64,000 nucleotides of DNA from Capnocytophaga haemolytica (lineage in GTDB: Bacteria > Bacteroidota > Bacteroidia > Flavobacteriales > Flavobacteriaceae): assembly GCF_001553545.1 (NCBI RefSeq), contig NZ_CP014227.1:2594501-2658500 (forward strand). Direction: 5' to 3'. This document shows, in pieces, positions 18,989-28,787 of the stretch (its first letter is position 1; each line of letters opens with the position of its first letter). The position numbers and the translations under genes were made by a program. The notes under the pieces are model-generated. The model searched no databases. It saw nothing but the letters and a program-made list of their open reading frames with translations, and was not told the DNA's origin.

Positions 18989-19267
18989 TTATTTTTTACC
19001 TTTATTCTTTGCACCCGCGTGCCCTCTGAACGAGCGTGTAGGTGAAAATTCTCCTAACTTATGTCCCACCATATTCTCAGTGATATAGACAGGTACAAAC
19101 TGACGACCATTGTGAACAGCTATTGTCTGACCAACAAAATCAGGCGTAATCATTGAGGCTCTCGACCACGTCTTGATTACTGTCTTCTTCCCTGATTCAA
19201 TATTCTGCTGGATTTTCTTCTCCAAACTATAGTGAACGTAAGGTCCTTTTTTTAATGAACGTGCCAT
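18989..19267 (-). CDS. rpsS: 30S ribosomal protein uS19
   Basis: 92 residues; [19 protein letters not shown] start, [20 protein letters not shown] and [16 protein letters not shown] are standard. Head protein, partner of uS13. Confidence 0.98.
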   Translation of the reverse strand: MARSLKKGPYVHYSLEKKIQQNIESGKKTVIKTWSRASMITPDFVGQTIAVHNGRQFVPVYITENMVGHKLGEFSPTRSFRGHAGAKNKGKK

Positions 19268-19278
19268 CTTTTAGTCTC

Positions 19279-20103
19279 TTATTTTTTTCTGCGTTCTACA
19301 ATATACTTATTACTTGCCTTGGTCTTAGAACGTGTCCTATAGCCCTTAGCTGGGATACCTTTACGTGAACGTGGGTGTCCACCGGTTGCCCTTCCTTCAC
19401 CACCACCCATTGGGTGATCTACTGGGTTCATCACTACCGCACGTGTGCGTGGACGACGTCCAAGCCAACGTGAGCGACCTGCTTTACCCGATACTATCAA
19501 TTGGTGGTCTGAGTTAGACACCGCCCCGATAGTAGCCATACAAGTCAGCAATATCATTCGTGTTTCACCTGAAGGCAACTTCACGGTTGCATATCTTCCT
19601 TCTTTTGCCATCAACTGTGCAAAAGTTCCCGCAGAACGAGCAATGTTCGCACCCTGTCCTGGGCGTAACTCTATACAAGAGATTACAGTACCTAATGGGA
19701 TTTGTGAAAGTGGCATTGCATTACCGATTTCAGGAGCTACATTCTCCCCTGAAACCACCACTTGGTCAACCTTTAAGCCTGCTGGTGCGATGATGTATCG
19801 CTTTTCGCCATCAGTGTATTGTACCAAGGCAATAAACGCCGTTCTGTTCGGATCGTATTCAATAGAAACTACCTTAGCCTCAACGCCTACTTTGTTCCTC
19901 TTGAAGTCAATAATACGATACTTCTTCTTATGACCACCGCCTATATAGCGCATAGTCATTTTCCCTTGATTGTTTCTACCACCAGACTTTTTTAACGGTT
20001 TGAGCAAGCTCTTCTCCGGCTTATCAGTAGTAATGGCGTCAAATTCGTTTACTACTCTAAAACGCTGCCCAGGGGTAATCGGTTTTAATTTTCTAACTGA
20101 CAT
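19279..20103 (-). CDS. rplB: 50S ribosomal protein uL2
   Basis: 274 residues. RNA-binding OB domain, SH3-like domain and the C-terminal loop [19 protein letters not shown] with the conserved His near the peptidyl transferase centre. Needed for subunit joining. Confidence 0.99.
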   Translation of the reverse strand: MSVRKLKPITPGQRFRVVNEFDAITTDKPEKSLLKPLKKSGGRNNQGKMTMRYIGGGHKKKYRIIDFKRNKVGVEAKVVSIEYDPNRTAFIALVQYTDGEKRYIIAPAGLKVDQVVVSGENVAPEIGNAMPLSQIPLGTVISCIELRPGQGANIARSAGTFAQLMAKEGRYATVKLPSGETRMILLTCMATIGAVSNSDHQLIVSGKAGRSRWLGRRPRTRAVVMNPVDHPMGGGEGRATGGHPRSRKGIPAKGYRTRSKTKASNKYIVERRKK

Positions 20104-20125
20104 TCGTCTCTATTTATTGAATCGC

Positions 20126-20413
20126 TTATAAATTACTATACATATCGATAGTTCCGTCTGTGAGCTGAACTACCGCTCTTTTGACCGCATTGGTCTTACC
20201 CAATTGGATACCAGTCTTTGTGTAGCGAACCTTGCGCTTAGGCGCGTAGTTCAGCGTACGTACCGAACCAACCTTAACACCATAAGCAGCCTCAATCGCT
20301 TCCTTAATTTGGATCTTATTCGCATCCTTAGCAACTACGAAAGTATAGCAGTTCTTCAGTTCTGCACTCGCATTCGCTTTTTCTGTAACTACAGGTTTAA
20401 TTAATACGCTCAT
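20126..20413 (-). CDS. rplW: 50S ribosomal protein uL23
   Basis: 95 residues; LIKPVVTEKANA start and EAAYGVKVGSVRTLNYAPKR. Docking site for trigger factor and SRP at the tunnel exit. Confidence 0.97.
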   Translation of the reverse strand: MSVLIKPVVTEKANASAELKNCYTFVVAKDANKIQIKEAIEAAYGVKVGSVRTLNYAPKRKVRYTKTGIQLGKTNAVKRAVVQLTDGTIDMYSNL

Positions 20414-20420
20414 TTCCTTC

Positions 20421-21050
20421 TTATTTTGTTAAAATTGACTCTAAAACTTGTACCGACCCTTCCAAAAGCACCACATTCGCTGCATTTACGATTTCATAAG
20501 TGTTTAACTCTGAAACGGTTACAACTTTCGATGTAGGTAAATTTCGAGCGGACAAATATACGTTATTATTTTCACTTGGCAATACAAAAAGTGATTTTTT
20601 TCCTTCTAAGCCCAATGATTTTACAATCGCTGTGAAATCTTTTGTCTTTGGAGCTTCAAAAGTGAAATCTTCAAGAACTACAATCGCCTTATCTTGCGCC
20701 TTTACGCTGAGTGCTGAACGGCGTGCCAAACGCTTTACGTTCTTGTTTAACTTTTGTGTATAATCCTTAGGACGTGGACCAAATATACGTCCACCACCTA
20801 CAAACACAGGCGACTTTACACTACCTGCACGAGCCGTACCTGTACCCTTCTGCTTCTTAATCTTGCGAGTACTTCCTGCTACCTCGTTTCTTTCCTTAGC
20901 CTTATGTGTACCCTGACGTTGATTCGCCAAATAGCGTTTCACATCTAAGTATATCACGTGATTATTAGGCTCAATACCGAACACAGCCTCTGAAAGCGTT
21001 ACCTTTCTGCCTGTTTCTTTCCCTTGTATGTTTACTACTGCTACTTCCAT
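20421..21050 (-). CDS. rplD: 50S ribosomal protein uL4
   Basis: 209 residues with the tunnel loop [20 protein letters not shown] and [18 protein letters not shown]. Its ATG overlaps the rplC stop by one base. In E. coli L4 autoregulates the S10 operon through a leader; the unusual structured gap before rplC (21668-21851) is a candidate site for similar feedback. Confidence 0.98.
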   Translation of the reverse strand: MEVAVVNIQGKETGRKVTLSEAVFGIEPNNHVIYLDVKRYLANQRQGTHKAKERNEVAGSTRKIKKQKGTGTARAGSVKSPVFVGGGRIFGPRPKDYTQKLNKNVKRLARRSALSVKAQDKAIVVLEDFTFEAPKTKDFTAIVKSLGLEGKKSLFVLPSENNNVYLSARNLPTSKVVTVSELNTYEIVNAANVVLLEGSVQVLESILTK

Positions 21051-21667
21051 TATTTGTGAATCGTTACATAAGCGTTTTTATGGCCTGGCACACATCCCTT
21101 TACTACGAGAAGGTTCTTGTCCTCTACCACTTTCAACACTCTTAAGTTTTGTACTGTTACTTTCTCTGCGCCCATACGCCCTGCCATACGCATTCCTTTG
21201 AATACACGCGATGGATAAGACGATGCACCTACAGACCCTGGTGCTCTCAATCGGTTGTGCTGACCGTGTGTGGTCTGCCCTACCCCACCAAAGCCGTGGC
21301 GTTTTACAACCCCTTGAAATCCTTTACCTTTTGAAGTACCTGTGATGTCCACAAACTCCCCTTCAGTAAAATACGTAACAGTGATCGTATCACCTAATTT
21401 GTACGCATCTTCAAAGCCTTGGAACTCAACAACAATCTTCTTTGCAGCTGTGCCTGCTTTCTTAAAATGGCCTAACTCAGCCTTGTTAGCACGCTTCTCT
21501 GCCTTGTCATCGAAACCAAGTTGAAGAGCTTCATACCCGTCAACCTCTTTGGTTCTGACTTGGGTAACTACGCAAGGACCAACCTCTAAGATGGTACAAG
21601 GCACATTCTTGCCATTCTCATCAAAAATACTGGTCATCCCTACTTTCTTTCCAATTAACCCAGACAT
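21050..21667 (-). CDS. rplC: 50S ribosomal protein uL3
   Basis: 205 residues; [19 protein letters not shown] start, [19 protein letters not shown] and the [14 protein letters not shown] central loop reaching the peptidyl transferase centre. Preceded by a 184-bp structured gap after rpsJ, far larger than other gaps in the block. Confidence 0.98.
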   Translation of the reverse strand: MSGLIGKKVGMTSIFDENGKNVPCTILEVGPCVVTQVRTKEVDGYEALQLGFDDKAEKRANKAELGHFKKAGTAAKKIVVEFQGFEDAYKLGDTITVTYFTEGEFVDITGTSKGKGFQGVVKRHGFGGVGQTTHGQHNRLRAPGSVGASSYPSRVFKGMRMAGRMGAEKVTVQNLRVLKVVEDKNLLVVKGCVPGHKNAYVTIHK

Positions 21668-21708
21668 AAAATTTAATTATTAATTATTTACTTTGTTACT
21701 TTTCTCTC

Positions 21709-21792
21709 TCAGGTCTATTTCTGACAGCTGTCAGCTGAAACCTGATACAAATAACTCAGGGTCAAAAAATGCCCTTGGCTTTTCAACCCTGA
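21709..21792 (-). promoter_or_regulatory. Two-hairpin structured leader between rpsJ and rplC
   Basis: On the minus strand, first hairpin TCAGGGT (21792-21786) with ACCCTGA (21762-21756), whose interior can also pair (AAAAGCC against GGC followed by T's). Second hairpin TCAGGT (21745-21740) with ACCTGA (21714-21709) encloses a perfect 14-base palindrome CTGACAGCTGTCAG (21721-21734). The second hairpin ends about 40 nt before the rplC ATG. No promoter box was recognised in the gap. A ribosomal-protein-binding regulatory RNA is an inference. Confidence 0.6.
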
Positions 21793-21851
21793 ATCATTTT
21801 TATCCGTTTTTCCCTAACCCACAGTTTCGGGACATTTCATAAAGCCTCAAA

Positions 21852-22163
21852 TCAGACTTTGATCTCTACTTCTACACCGCTTGGCAACTCCAACTTCATC
21901 AAAGCATCTATCGTCTTAGATGATGAACTGTAGATGTCGAGCATACGCTTGTGCGAGTTGAGCTCAAATTGCTCACGCGACTTTTTGTTTACGTGTGGAG
22001 AACGCAACACAGTGAAGATCTTTTTGTGTGTTGGCAGTGGAATAGGTCCTGTTACTACCGCCCCTGTTGCCTTTACTGTCTTTACGATTTTCTCTGCCGA
22101 CTTGTCTACCAAGTTGTGATCGTAAGATTTTAACTTTATTCTTATCTTTTGTTGATTGCTCAT
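21852..22163 (-). CDS. rpsJ: 30S ribosomal protein uS10
   Basis: 103 residues; [40 protein letters not shown] and [11 protein letters not shown] are family hallmarks. Also the antitermination factor NusE. Linked to fusA by 12 bp; tuf is not between them. Confidence 0.98.
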   Translation of the reverse strand: MSNQQKIRIKLKSYDHNLVDKSAEKIVKTVKATGAVVTGPIPLPTHKKIFTVLRSPHVNKKSREQFELNSHKRMLDIYSSSSKTIDALMKLELPSGVEVEIKV

Positions 22164-22175
22164 CTTCTTAATAAA

Positions 22176-24296
22176 TTAGTTGCCTCTGGCTTTTTTAATT
22201 ACTTCTTCTGCAATATTCGATGGCGTTTCTGCATAGTGTGAGAACTCCATTGTCGAAGTCGCACGCCCTGATGAAAGGGTACGCAACGCGGTTACATAGC
22301 CAAACATTTCCGATAGCGGTACAAATGCTTTGATCACCTTCGCTCCATTTCTATCGTCCATATTGTTTACCTGACCACGACGGCGGTTCAAGTCGCCTAC
22401 GATATCACCCATATTTTCCTCTGGAGTGATTACCTCCAACTTCATAATAGGCTCCATCAATACGGCTTTCGCTGCACGCGCTGCTTCCTTATAACCCAAC
22501 TTCGCTGCCAATTCAAACGACAACGAGTCAGAGTCCACAGGGTGGAACGAACCATCGATCAACGTAATCTTCATCGAATCCATCTCAAAGCCTGCCAACG
22601 GACCTGCTTTCATCGCTTCCTTGAAACCTTTCTCTACCGATGGAATGTATTCCTTAGGAATGTTACCACCCTTGATTTCATTCACGAACTCTAAGCCCAT
22701 CTTGCCTTCTTCTGCTGGCTCCATACGGAAGACGATGTCGGCAAACTTACCGCGACCACCTGTCTGCTTTTTGTACACCTCGCGGTGGTCAGCAGCAGCT
22801 GTCAAGGCTTCTTTGTACTCAACCTGTGGTTCGCCTTGGTTTACTTCAACCTTAAACTCACGTTTGAGGCGGTCTACGATGATGTCCAAGTGCAACTCAC
22901 CCATACCTGAGATAATCGTTTGCCCAGAGGCTTGGTCTGTCTTCACTTGGAAAGTTGGGTCTTCTTCAGCCAACTTCGCCAATGCCATACCGAGCTTATC
23001 AACGTCTACCTTGGTCTTAGGCTCTACTGCAATACCGATCACAGGGTCTGGGAATACCATACTTTCCAGCACGATTGGGTATTTCTCATCGCAAAGGGTA
23101 TCCCCTGTCTTGATGTCCTTAAAGCCTACCGCAGCCCCTATATCTCCTGCTTCGATGTATTCAATTGGGTTTTGCTTGTTAGCGTGCATCTGGTAGATAC
23201 GTGAGATACGCTCCTTATTGCCTGAACGAGTATTAAGTACATACGAACCTGCATCTAAGTGACCAGAGTATGCACGGAAGAATGCCAAACGACCTACATA
23301 AGGGTCTGTAGCAATCTTAAATGCCAACGCTGCGAACGGAGCATCTACTGCTGGCTTGCGCAACGCAGGCTCATCAGTGTCAGGATTTACACCTTCGATT
23401 GCTTCCTTGTCTAATGGTGATGGCAAGTAGCGGCATACCGCATCGAGCATAAACTGCACCCCTTTGTTCTTGAATGATGAGCCGCAAACCATTGGGATGA
23501 TCGCCATATCCATCACCGCAGCACGCAAAGCCTTGTGTACTTCCTCTTCGGTGATAGAGTTCTCATCTTCCATAAATTTTTCAAGAAGACCTTCGTCATA
23601 GCCTGCCACCTCTTCGATGAGTTGTGCACGATATTTTGCTACATCTTCCTTCATATCCTCAGGGATTTCTACAATGTCAAATGTAGCTCCTTGGTTTTCT
23701 TCGTGCCATACGATAGCACGGTTTTTGATCAAGTCTACGATACCCTTGAAGTCCGCTTCATCACCGATAGGCAATACCAATGGCACTGCATTCGATTTCA
23801 GCATATCCTTCACCTGTTGGCATACGCGCAAGAAGTTAGCTCCTTGGCGGTCCATCTTGTTTACGAAGCCAATACGTGGCACTTTGTAGTTATCTGCCAA
23901 ACGCCAGTTAGTTTCTGACTGTGGCTCTACACCATCAACTGCTGAAAACAAGAACACCAACCCATCGAGTACGCGCAGCGAGCGGTTTACCTCAACGGTA
24001 AAGTCCACGTGGCCGGGAGTGTCGATAATGTTAAAGTGGTATTCCTTAGCATCAGCCGTTGGCTTACCATTTTCAGTCGGGAAGTTCCACTTACAAGTAG
24101 TGGCTGCTGAGGTAATGGTGATACCGCGCTCAGCCTCTTGTTCCATCCAGTCCATTGTTGAGGCACCATCGTGCACCTCACCAATCTTGTGTGTCTTTCC
24201 TGTATAGAAAAGGATACGTTCCGTAGTGGTAGTCTTACCAGCGTCAATGTGCGCTGCGATACCAATATTTCTTGTGTATTTTAAATCTCTACTCAT
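22176..24296 (-). CDS. fusA: Elongation factor G
   Basis: Translocation GTPase, 706 residues. G1 [15 protein letters not shown], switch and G3 DTPGHVDF, G4 NKMD, domain II to V follow (domain [19 protein letters not shown], domain [21 protein letters not shown]). Preceded by rpsG (6 bp) and followed by rpsJ. Confidence 0.99.
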   Translation of the reverse strand: MSRDLKYTRNIGIAAHIDAGKTTTTERILFYTGKTHKIGEVHDGASTMDWMEQEAERGITITSAATTCKWNFPTENGKPTADAKEYHFNIIDTPGHVDFTVEVNRSLRVLDGLVFLFSAVDGVEPQSETNWRLADNYKVPRIGFVNKMDRQGANFLRVCQQVKDMLKSNAVPLVLPIGDEADFKGIVDLIKNRAIVWHEENQGATFDIVEIPEDMKEDVAKYRAQLIEEVAGYDEGLLEKFMEDENSITEEEVHKALRAAVMDMAIIPMVCGSSFKNKGVQFMLDAVCRYLPSPLDKEAIEGVNPDTDEPALRKPAVDAPFAALAFKIATDPYVGRLAFFRAYSGHLDAGSYVLNTRSGNKERISRIYQMHANKQNPIEYIEAGDIGAAVGFKDIKTGDTLCDEKYPIVLESMVFPDPVIGIAVEPKTKVDVDKLGMALAKLAEEDPTFQVKTDQASGQTIISGMGELHLDIIVDRLKREFKVEVNQGEPQVEYKEALTAAADHREVYKKQTGGRGKFADIVFRMEPAEEGKMGLEFVNEIKGGNIPKEYIPSVEKGFKEAMKAGPLAGFEMDSMKITLIDGSFHPVDSDSLSFELAAKLGYKEAARAAKAVLMEPIMKLEVITPEENMGDIVGDLNRRRGQVNNMDDRNGAKVIKAFVPLSEMFGYVTALRTLSSGRATSTMEFSHYAETPSNIAEEVIKKARGN

Positions 24297-24302
24297 CTAC
24301 TC

Positions 24303-24779
24303 TTAAAATCTAAAGTGTGAGAACGCCTTGTTTGCCTCAGCCATTCTGTGTGTATCCATTTTCTTCTTTACAGCTGCCCCTTCTTCTTTCGAAGCAGAGA
24401 TGATTTCAGCTGCTAACTTCTGTGCCATTGATTTCTCATTGCGTTTGCGCGCATAACCAATAAGCCACTTCATCGCCATAGACACTTTGCGGTCTGGGCG
24501 TATTTGCATCGGGATCTGGAATGTAGCCCCACCTACACGGCGCGAACGTACTTCCACGTGCGGCATCACATTCGAGAGTGCATCTTTCCACACTTCGAGT
24601 GCCGTCTTCTCGTCATTGTTCTTCTTTTGTTCTACAATGTCAAGTGCATCGTAGAAAACCTTAAAAGCCACTGACTTCTTACCATCCCACATCAGGTTGT
24701 TCACAAAGCGGGTTACCAGCTGGTCACCAAACTTCGGATCTGGTAAGAGAGGTCTCTTTTTAGCTTGTCTCTTTCTCAT
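24303..24779 (-). CDS. rpsG: 30S ribosomal protein uS7
   Basis: 158 residues; [19 protein letters not shown] start, [20 protein letters not shown] and [14 protein letters not shown] end. Nucleates the 30S head. Confidence 0.98.
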   Translation of the reverse strand: MRKRQAKKRPLLPDPKFGDQLVTRFVNNLMWDGKKSVAFKVFYDALDIVEQKKNNDEKTALEVWKDALSNVMPHVEVRSRRVGGATFQIPMQIRPDRKVSMAMKWLIGYARKRNEKSMAQKLAAEIISASKEEGAAVKKKMDTHRMAEANKAFSHFRF

Positions 24780-24808
24780 TTCTTCTCGTTAAAAGATTTT
24801 GTGTTAAA

Positions 24809-25213
24809 TTACTTCTTCTTAGCTGGTGCCGCTGCCTGTCCTGGTTTAGGACGTTTTGCCCCATACTTTGATCTACGTTGCGTTCTGCCTGCAACACCTG
24901 CTGTGTCAAGCGCACCACGCACAATGTGATAACGCACGCCTGGCAAATCCTTTACACGTCCGCCTCGTACCAATACTATCGAGTGCTCTTGGAGGTTGTG
25001 TCCTTCACCTGGGATGTAAGCGTTCACCTCATTGCCATTCGTTAAGCGAACACGCGCTACCTTACGCATCGCTGAGTTCGGCTTCTTAGGCGTTGTGGTG
25101 TACACACGCGTACAAACCCCTCTTCGTTGAGGGCACGAATCCAAAGCAACCGATTTACTCTTCTTGGTAATTCTGGTCCTTCCTTTTCGTACTAATTGTG
25201 AAATTGTTGGCAT
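24809..25213 (-). CDS. rpsL: 30S ribosomal protein uS12
   Basis: 134 residues, first gene of the superoperon. [12 protein letters not shown] start; [19 protein letters not shown] and [15 protein letters not shown] carry the lysines equivalent to K43 and K88 of E. coli in their sensitive state, so no streptomycin-resistance substitution is seen. Leader of about 110 nt from the promoter at 25331-25361. Confidence 0.98.
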   Translation of the reverse strand: MPTISQLVRKGRTRITKKSKSVALDSCPQRRGVCTRVYTTTPKKPNSAMRKVARVRLTNGNEVNAYIPGEGHNLQEHSIVLVRGGRVKDLPGVRYHIVRGALDTAGVAGRTQRRSKYGAKRPKPGQAAAPAKKK

Positions 25214-25330
25214 AATTTACAATAAATTATCTATTAAATTATATTTGTTTACTTTATCTATCAAAGGCTCTTCACCCTCTAATTGCCTCGCAGACTGCCT
25301 ATTGCCATTGCTTTCCACGAATTGCGGGTG

Positions 25331-25361
25331 CAAAAGTACTACTTTTATTTTAACTGACAAA
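25331..25361 (-). promoter_or_regulatory. Promoter of the str-S10-spc-alpha superoperon
   Basis: Minus-strand TTTG (25358-25361), 19-bp spacer, TACTTTTG (25331-25338). Ideal geometry; predicts a leader of about 110 nt before rpsL. Confidence 0.75.
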
Positions 25362-25457
25362 ATTTATCTCACTTTATTTTACACACCCCTCCCCCACTCC
25401 ACATACCTACCCACAACATTCAACAGGAATATAATATACATAAAACATTATTTATCA

Positions 25458-25490
25458 GCTGTTTATAAATATTGAGTAAATATAAACAGC
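25458..25490 (-). terminator. Hairpin after the SH3-like gene
   Basis: Perfect 10-bp inverted repeat GCTGTTTATA (25458-25467) with TATAAACAGC (25481-25490), lying 57 bp beyond the stop of the SH3-like gene on its strand. Probable terminator; AT-rich stem weakens the call. Confidence 0.5.
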
Positions 25491-25546
25491 CTCACTATCA
25501 ACAGACTAAAAAAGATATTATTTGTTACAAATATCACAAAATAATT

Positions 25547-26368
25547 CTAAAAACAACTGTAAACCCGCTTCAGTAACACTCCTCGCTCTCCCAATATCAA
25601 AAGAACACTCCTTGCCGATGCCCCATCGCCATAGTTGAAATGCAAGATGTATTGCGCATCTCCCTTCTTATAGAGCTTTATATCCTTTGAGGATACGCCT
25701 ATAAAGTACTTCGTCATAGCATAAGGTACGCTGTAATGCTTCTTGTTGATACTCACCTCCAATCGCTGCATCACCGCCCATCGCTTGTTATACGCGTCTG
25801 CCTGCACTCCCTTCTCATCAAAAATAAAAACCTCATCAGTATCCTCGCCTCTTTGCTTAGCTATCTTATAATCACCGAGCCTCAATTGCCCGAATGCTAT
25901 ATCCACTACCGTATGCGCATCTGCAAAGCGCACTCCCTGCTCCGTTCGCCTTGTAGCTTTTATCTGTGGGTAAAGCAACTGCTGCTCATTGCCCAAAAGA
26001 AGCTGCCCTGTATCCTCCTTAGCGAGATCTTTATAGATGCATATCGTATCTCTATCAGCACTGCCTTCTTCTTTAATCCGCAACTTTAAGAGTTCGCGCT
26101 CGTCCACTGACTTAATCCTATCAGTATGCATCACCCCTACTATTCCACGCAGCGTCTTTACCTTCGTCCACGCCTCTTTTGTCGGTAAATAGAAGAAATA
26201 CATCCCTTCGGCTACCTTATCTATCACTGCACCGCTATCTGCCGCACGCACATTCACATACCCATCAGGGTCATTGATCGCCCCAATGGCATAATGTCCC
26301 AAGGACTGTCCTCGTACACTCTCCACAAGCAACACGGCTATGAAAAACAACATCACCCTCATACACAA
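25547..26368 (-). CDS. Secreted SH3-domain-like protein of unknown function, copy A
   Basis: 273 residues. Signal peptide (MRVMLFFIAVLLVESVRGQ; an upstream MC may be the annotated start), then a bacterial SH3-like module at about 28-90 (DPDGYVNVRAADSGAVIDKV, then TKVKTLRGIVGVMH). The remainder has no recognised domain; it contains VVDIAFGQLRLGDYKIAK and ends in YSCF. A second copy lies at 44360-45172 and is nearly identical from residue 35 on, but its signal peptide is unrelated. SH3-like modules often bind cell-wall or other surface ligands; no enzyme motif is visible. Eight bp separate the gene from the stop of the upstream kinase. Confidence 0.8.
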   Translation of the reverse strand: MCMRVMLFFIAVLLVESVRGQSLGHYAIGAINDPDGYVNVRAADSGAVIDKVAEGMYFFYLPTKEAWTKVKTLRGIVGVMHTDRIKSVDERELLKLRIKEEGSADRDTICIYKDLAKEDTGQLLLGNEQQLLYPQIKATRRTEQGVRFADAHTVVDIAFGQLRLGDYKIAKQRGEDTDEVFIFDEKGVQADAYNKRWAVMQRLEVSINKKHYSVPYAMTKYFIGVSSKDIKLYKKGDAQYILHFNYGDGASARSVLLILGERGVLLKRVYSCF

Positions 26369-26376
26369 ACACTTCT

Positions 26377-27308
26377 CTATTGGGTACTCACTTCTATCTC
26401 AAACTGTGTCAAATCTGTAAAGCGTCTTAGCCTGCGGTATAGCTCCTCAGTAGTAAGGCTAAGCATACGCTCTAAACCAAACTTCTCAATGCAGAACGAA
26501 GCCAAAGCAGAGCCGTGCACTACGGCATTCTTCATATTGGCAAAACCGTAATCGCCGCTCTTGGCGAGGTAGCCCACTACCCCTCCTGCAAAGGTATCGC
26601 CAGCACCCGTAGGGTCAAACACCTCTTCCAAAGGCAAGGCAGGATCAAAGAACACCTGATTCTCGTGGAAAAGCAATGCCCCGTGCTCGCCTTTCTTGAT
26701 AATCACAAAGCGTGCGCCCATTGCCCTAATGCGCTGTGCAGCTTTCACCAAGGAGTATTCCCCCGTGAGCTGCCGCGCCTCCTCATCGTTGATAGTGATC
26801 ACATCTACCTTGGCAATCACCTCTTGAAGCAGATCCCAAGTGTGGTTCATCCAATAGTTCATCGTGTCAAGCACCACAAGAGCGGGCTTACGCTCCATCT
26901 GTGCCAAGATGTCGAGCTGCAACTGTGGGTGTAAGTTCCCCAGCATCACAATGGCTGCCTTGCGAAACGCCTCAGGCACTACGGGCTTGAAGTCCGCCAG
27001 CACATTCAGCTGCGTATCTAAGGTATCGCGCACGTTCATATCGTTGTGATAGCGACCACTCCAAAAGAAACTCTTACCGCCGCGCACCACTTCCACTGCT
27101 GAGGTATCAACACTGCGCGCACGTAGCAAATCCAAAAACGCCTCTGGATAGTCCTCACCTACCACCGACACCACTGCCTGCGGCACACCAAACTGCGCCG
27201 CCGCAACAGCGATATAGTTCGCCGCCCCCCCATAATCACCTCACTTTTGCCAAAGGGCGTCTCTATCTGGTCAAAAGCCAATGTGCCTGCTATTAGTATC
27301 TTGTTCAT
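26377..27308 (-). pseudogene. PfkB-family carbohydrate kinase, frame broken in a G7 run
   Basis: Ribokinase-type sugar or nucleoside kinase. From ATG 27308 the frame reads MNKILIAGTLAFDQIETPFG and then, at seven G's (27225-27231, C's on the plus strand), switches. One extra G would give MGGAANYIAVAAAQFG, the conserved PfkB substrate motif, and continue into VPQAVVSVVGEDY. The main frame starts again at an internal ATG or GTG near 27186 and keeps the catalytic DPTGAGDTFAGGVVGYL with the anion hole and base Asp. Possibilities: real inactivation, phase variation by slippage at the G tract, or a homopolymer sequencing error. Substrate unknown; its place downstream of an arabinan locus suggests sugar metabolism. 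Confidence 0.85.
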
Positions 27309-27599
27309 CTACTTAGAAATTAGAAAATTAGGAGGAAGAAGTGAGAAGTGAGAAGCGAGAAATGTATTGAGCCCTCATAGCTTTCTACTTTTCTAATTCC
27401 TACTTCCTACTTTTCTAACTCCTAATACATCATTTCGGCGGCAAAAGTAGTACTTTTTAATGAATAATGAACAATGGATAATGAATAATTTTAGAAGTCA
27501 GAAATGAGAAGTCAGAGGTTAGGGATAGAACTGCCCCTGACCTCTGACTTCTAATTCCTAATTCCTATTTTCTAATTCCTATTTTCTAATTCCTATTTT
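27309..27599. repeat. Low-complexity repeats between galM and the kinase
   Basis: About 290 bases of degenerate short repeats: GAAGTGAGAAG-type words near 27340-27360, CTAATTCCTA words near 27393-27425 and at least three CTAATTCCTATTTT units at 27563-27600. The repeat runs into the galM stop codon. No ORF or RNA recognised. Confidence 0.6.
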
Positions 27600-28742
27600 C
27601 TAATTTCTAATTCCTAACTTATAAATACAATAGCTCTTATATACCTCTCCTGCCTTAAGTACAGGTGATGCCCAAGTGGGATTATTGGGCGAGTTAGGGT
27701 ATTTCTGTGTCTCTAAACATAAGGCAGCGTGCTGCTGATACGCAATTCCTTTCTTGCCTCTAACTGTGCCATCAAGGAAATTACCAGAGTAAACTTGCAG
27801 CCCCGGTTCATTGGTAAACACTTCTAATTGAATACCTGTCAGCGGAGAAAAGAGCCTTGCTGCTACCTCAGTAGTATCTTTTGTATTGAGCACAAAATTA
27901 TGGTCATAGCCATTGGCATTCCTGAGCTGTACATCCTTTTGAGCAATGCGCTTCCCAATAGGGGTAGGCTTGCGAAAATCTAAGGGCGTACCTTCTACCC
28001 CCTCAATCACTCCCGTAGTCATAAAGGTACTGTCGATAGGCGTAAATCGATCGGCATTAAGCATCAATTGCTCATCTAAGATACTGTGCGATGGATCGCC
28101 ACTGAGATTAAAATAAGAGTGGTTCGTAAGGTTCACAATCGTCTTTTTATCAGTTGTTGCCTCGTATGCGATCTCCAATGCATTAGTGTCTGTAAGCCTC
28201 ATCTGTACCTTCACTTGAAGCCTACCAGGGAACCCCTCCTCACCATCGGCGGAGGTGTAAGAGAGCACCAGCGTTTGGCCATTAGGCTGCTCCGCATCAA
28301 ACACTCGGGTATGAAAACCCTTGTTGCCTCCGTGTAGGCAATGACCAAAATTATTGATAGGCAGTTGGTACACCACCCCATCAAGTGAGAACCTCCCGTG
28401 AGCAATGCGATTGCCATAGCGCCCTATGGTTGCCCCAAAATTGTTATCCGTATCAATATAGCTCTTGATATTGTCAAAGCCCAGAACTACATCCCTCAGC
28501 TTCCCTTCTTTGTCAGGAAACACTATCGAGACAATACGCCCACCGTAATTAGTGATGCACACCTCCATCTTGTTCTTGTTCTCAAGCACATACAACCCCA
28601 CAGGCTTTCCATCTACTTCGCTTTGGAAGTCCTTTTGCTCTAAACCTGAGCGCGTTACCCCTTCGGTGGGCTGCTTAGCCCCCTGAGCACAACCCACCAA
28701 GAGAAACCCTAAAAATATCATTTTTATCACTCGTGTTTTCAT
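27600..28742 (-). CDS. galM: Aldose 1-epimerase lipoprotein
   Basis: Mutarotase that interconverts alpha and beta sugar anomers. Start at ATG 28742, because MKTRVIKMIFLGFLLVGC gives a lipobox (Cys18). Family segments: TNYGGRIVSI, GATIGRYGNRIAHGRF (Arg), HGGNKGFHTRVF (His), NLTNHSYFNLSGD (His) and LQVYSGNFLDG near the C terminus. Last gene of the second arabinan block; it is expected to supply the right anomer of the released sugar outside the cytoplasm. Its last three codons lie inside the low-complexity repeat. Confidence 0.93.
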   Translation of the reverse strand: MKTRVIKMIFLGFLLVGCAQGAKQPTEGVTRSGLEQKDFQSEVDGKPVGLYVLENKNKMEVCITNYGGRIVSIVFPDKEGKLRDVVLGFDNIKSYIDTDNNFGATIGRYGNRIAHGRFSLDGVVYQLPINNFGHCLHGGNKGFHTRVFDAEQPNGQTLVLSYTSADGEEGFPGRLQVKVQMRLTDTNALEIAYEATTDKKTIVNLTNHSYFNLSGDPSHSILDEQLMLNADRFTPIDSTFMTTGVIEGVEGTPLDFRKPTPIGKRIAQKDVQLRNANGYDHNFVLNTKDTTEVAARLFSPLTGIQLEVFTNEPGLQVYSGNFLDGTVRGKKGIAYQQHAALCLETQKYPNSPNNPTWASPVLKAGEVYKSYCIYKLGIRN

Positions 28743-28787
28743 TGTTATCTTCTTTTTTTTATACAAATACAAATCAAGGGTTAAAAA

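Noticed and set aside
22621..23196. 191-codon open frame antisense to fusA
   Set aside because: Lies entirely inside fusA in a mirrored codon pattern; no start context and no domain.
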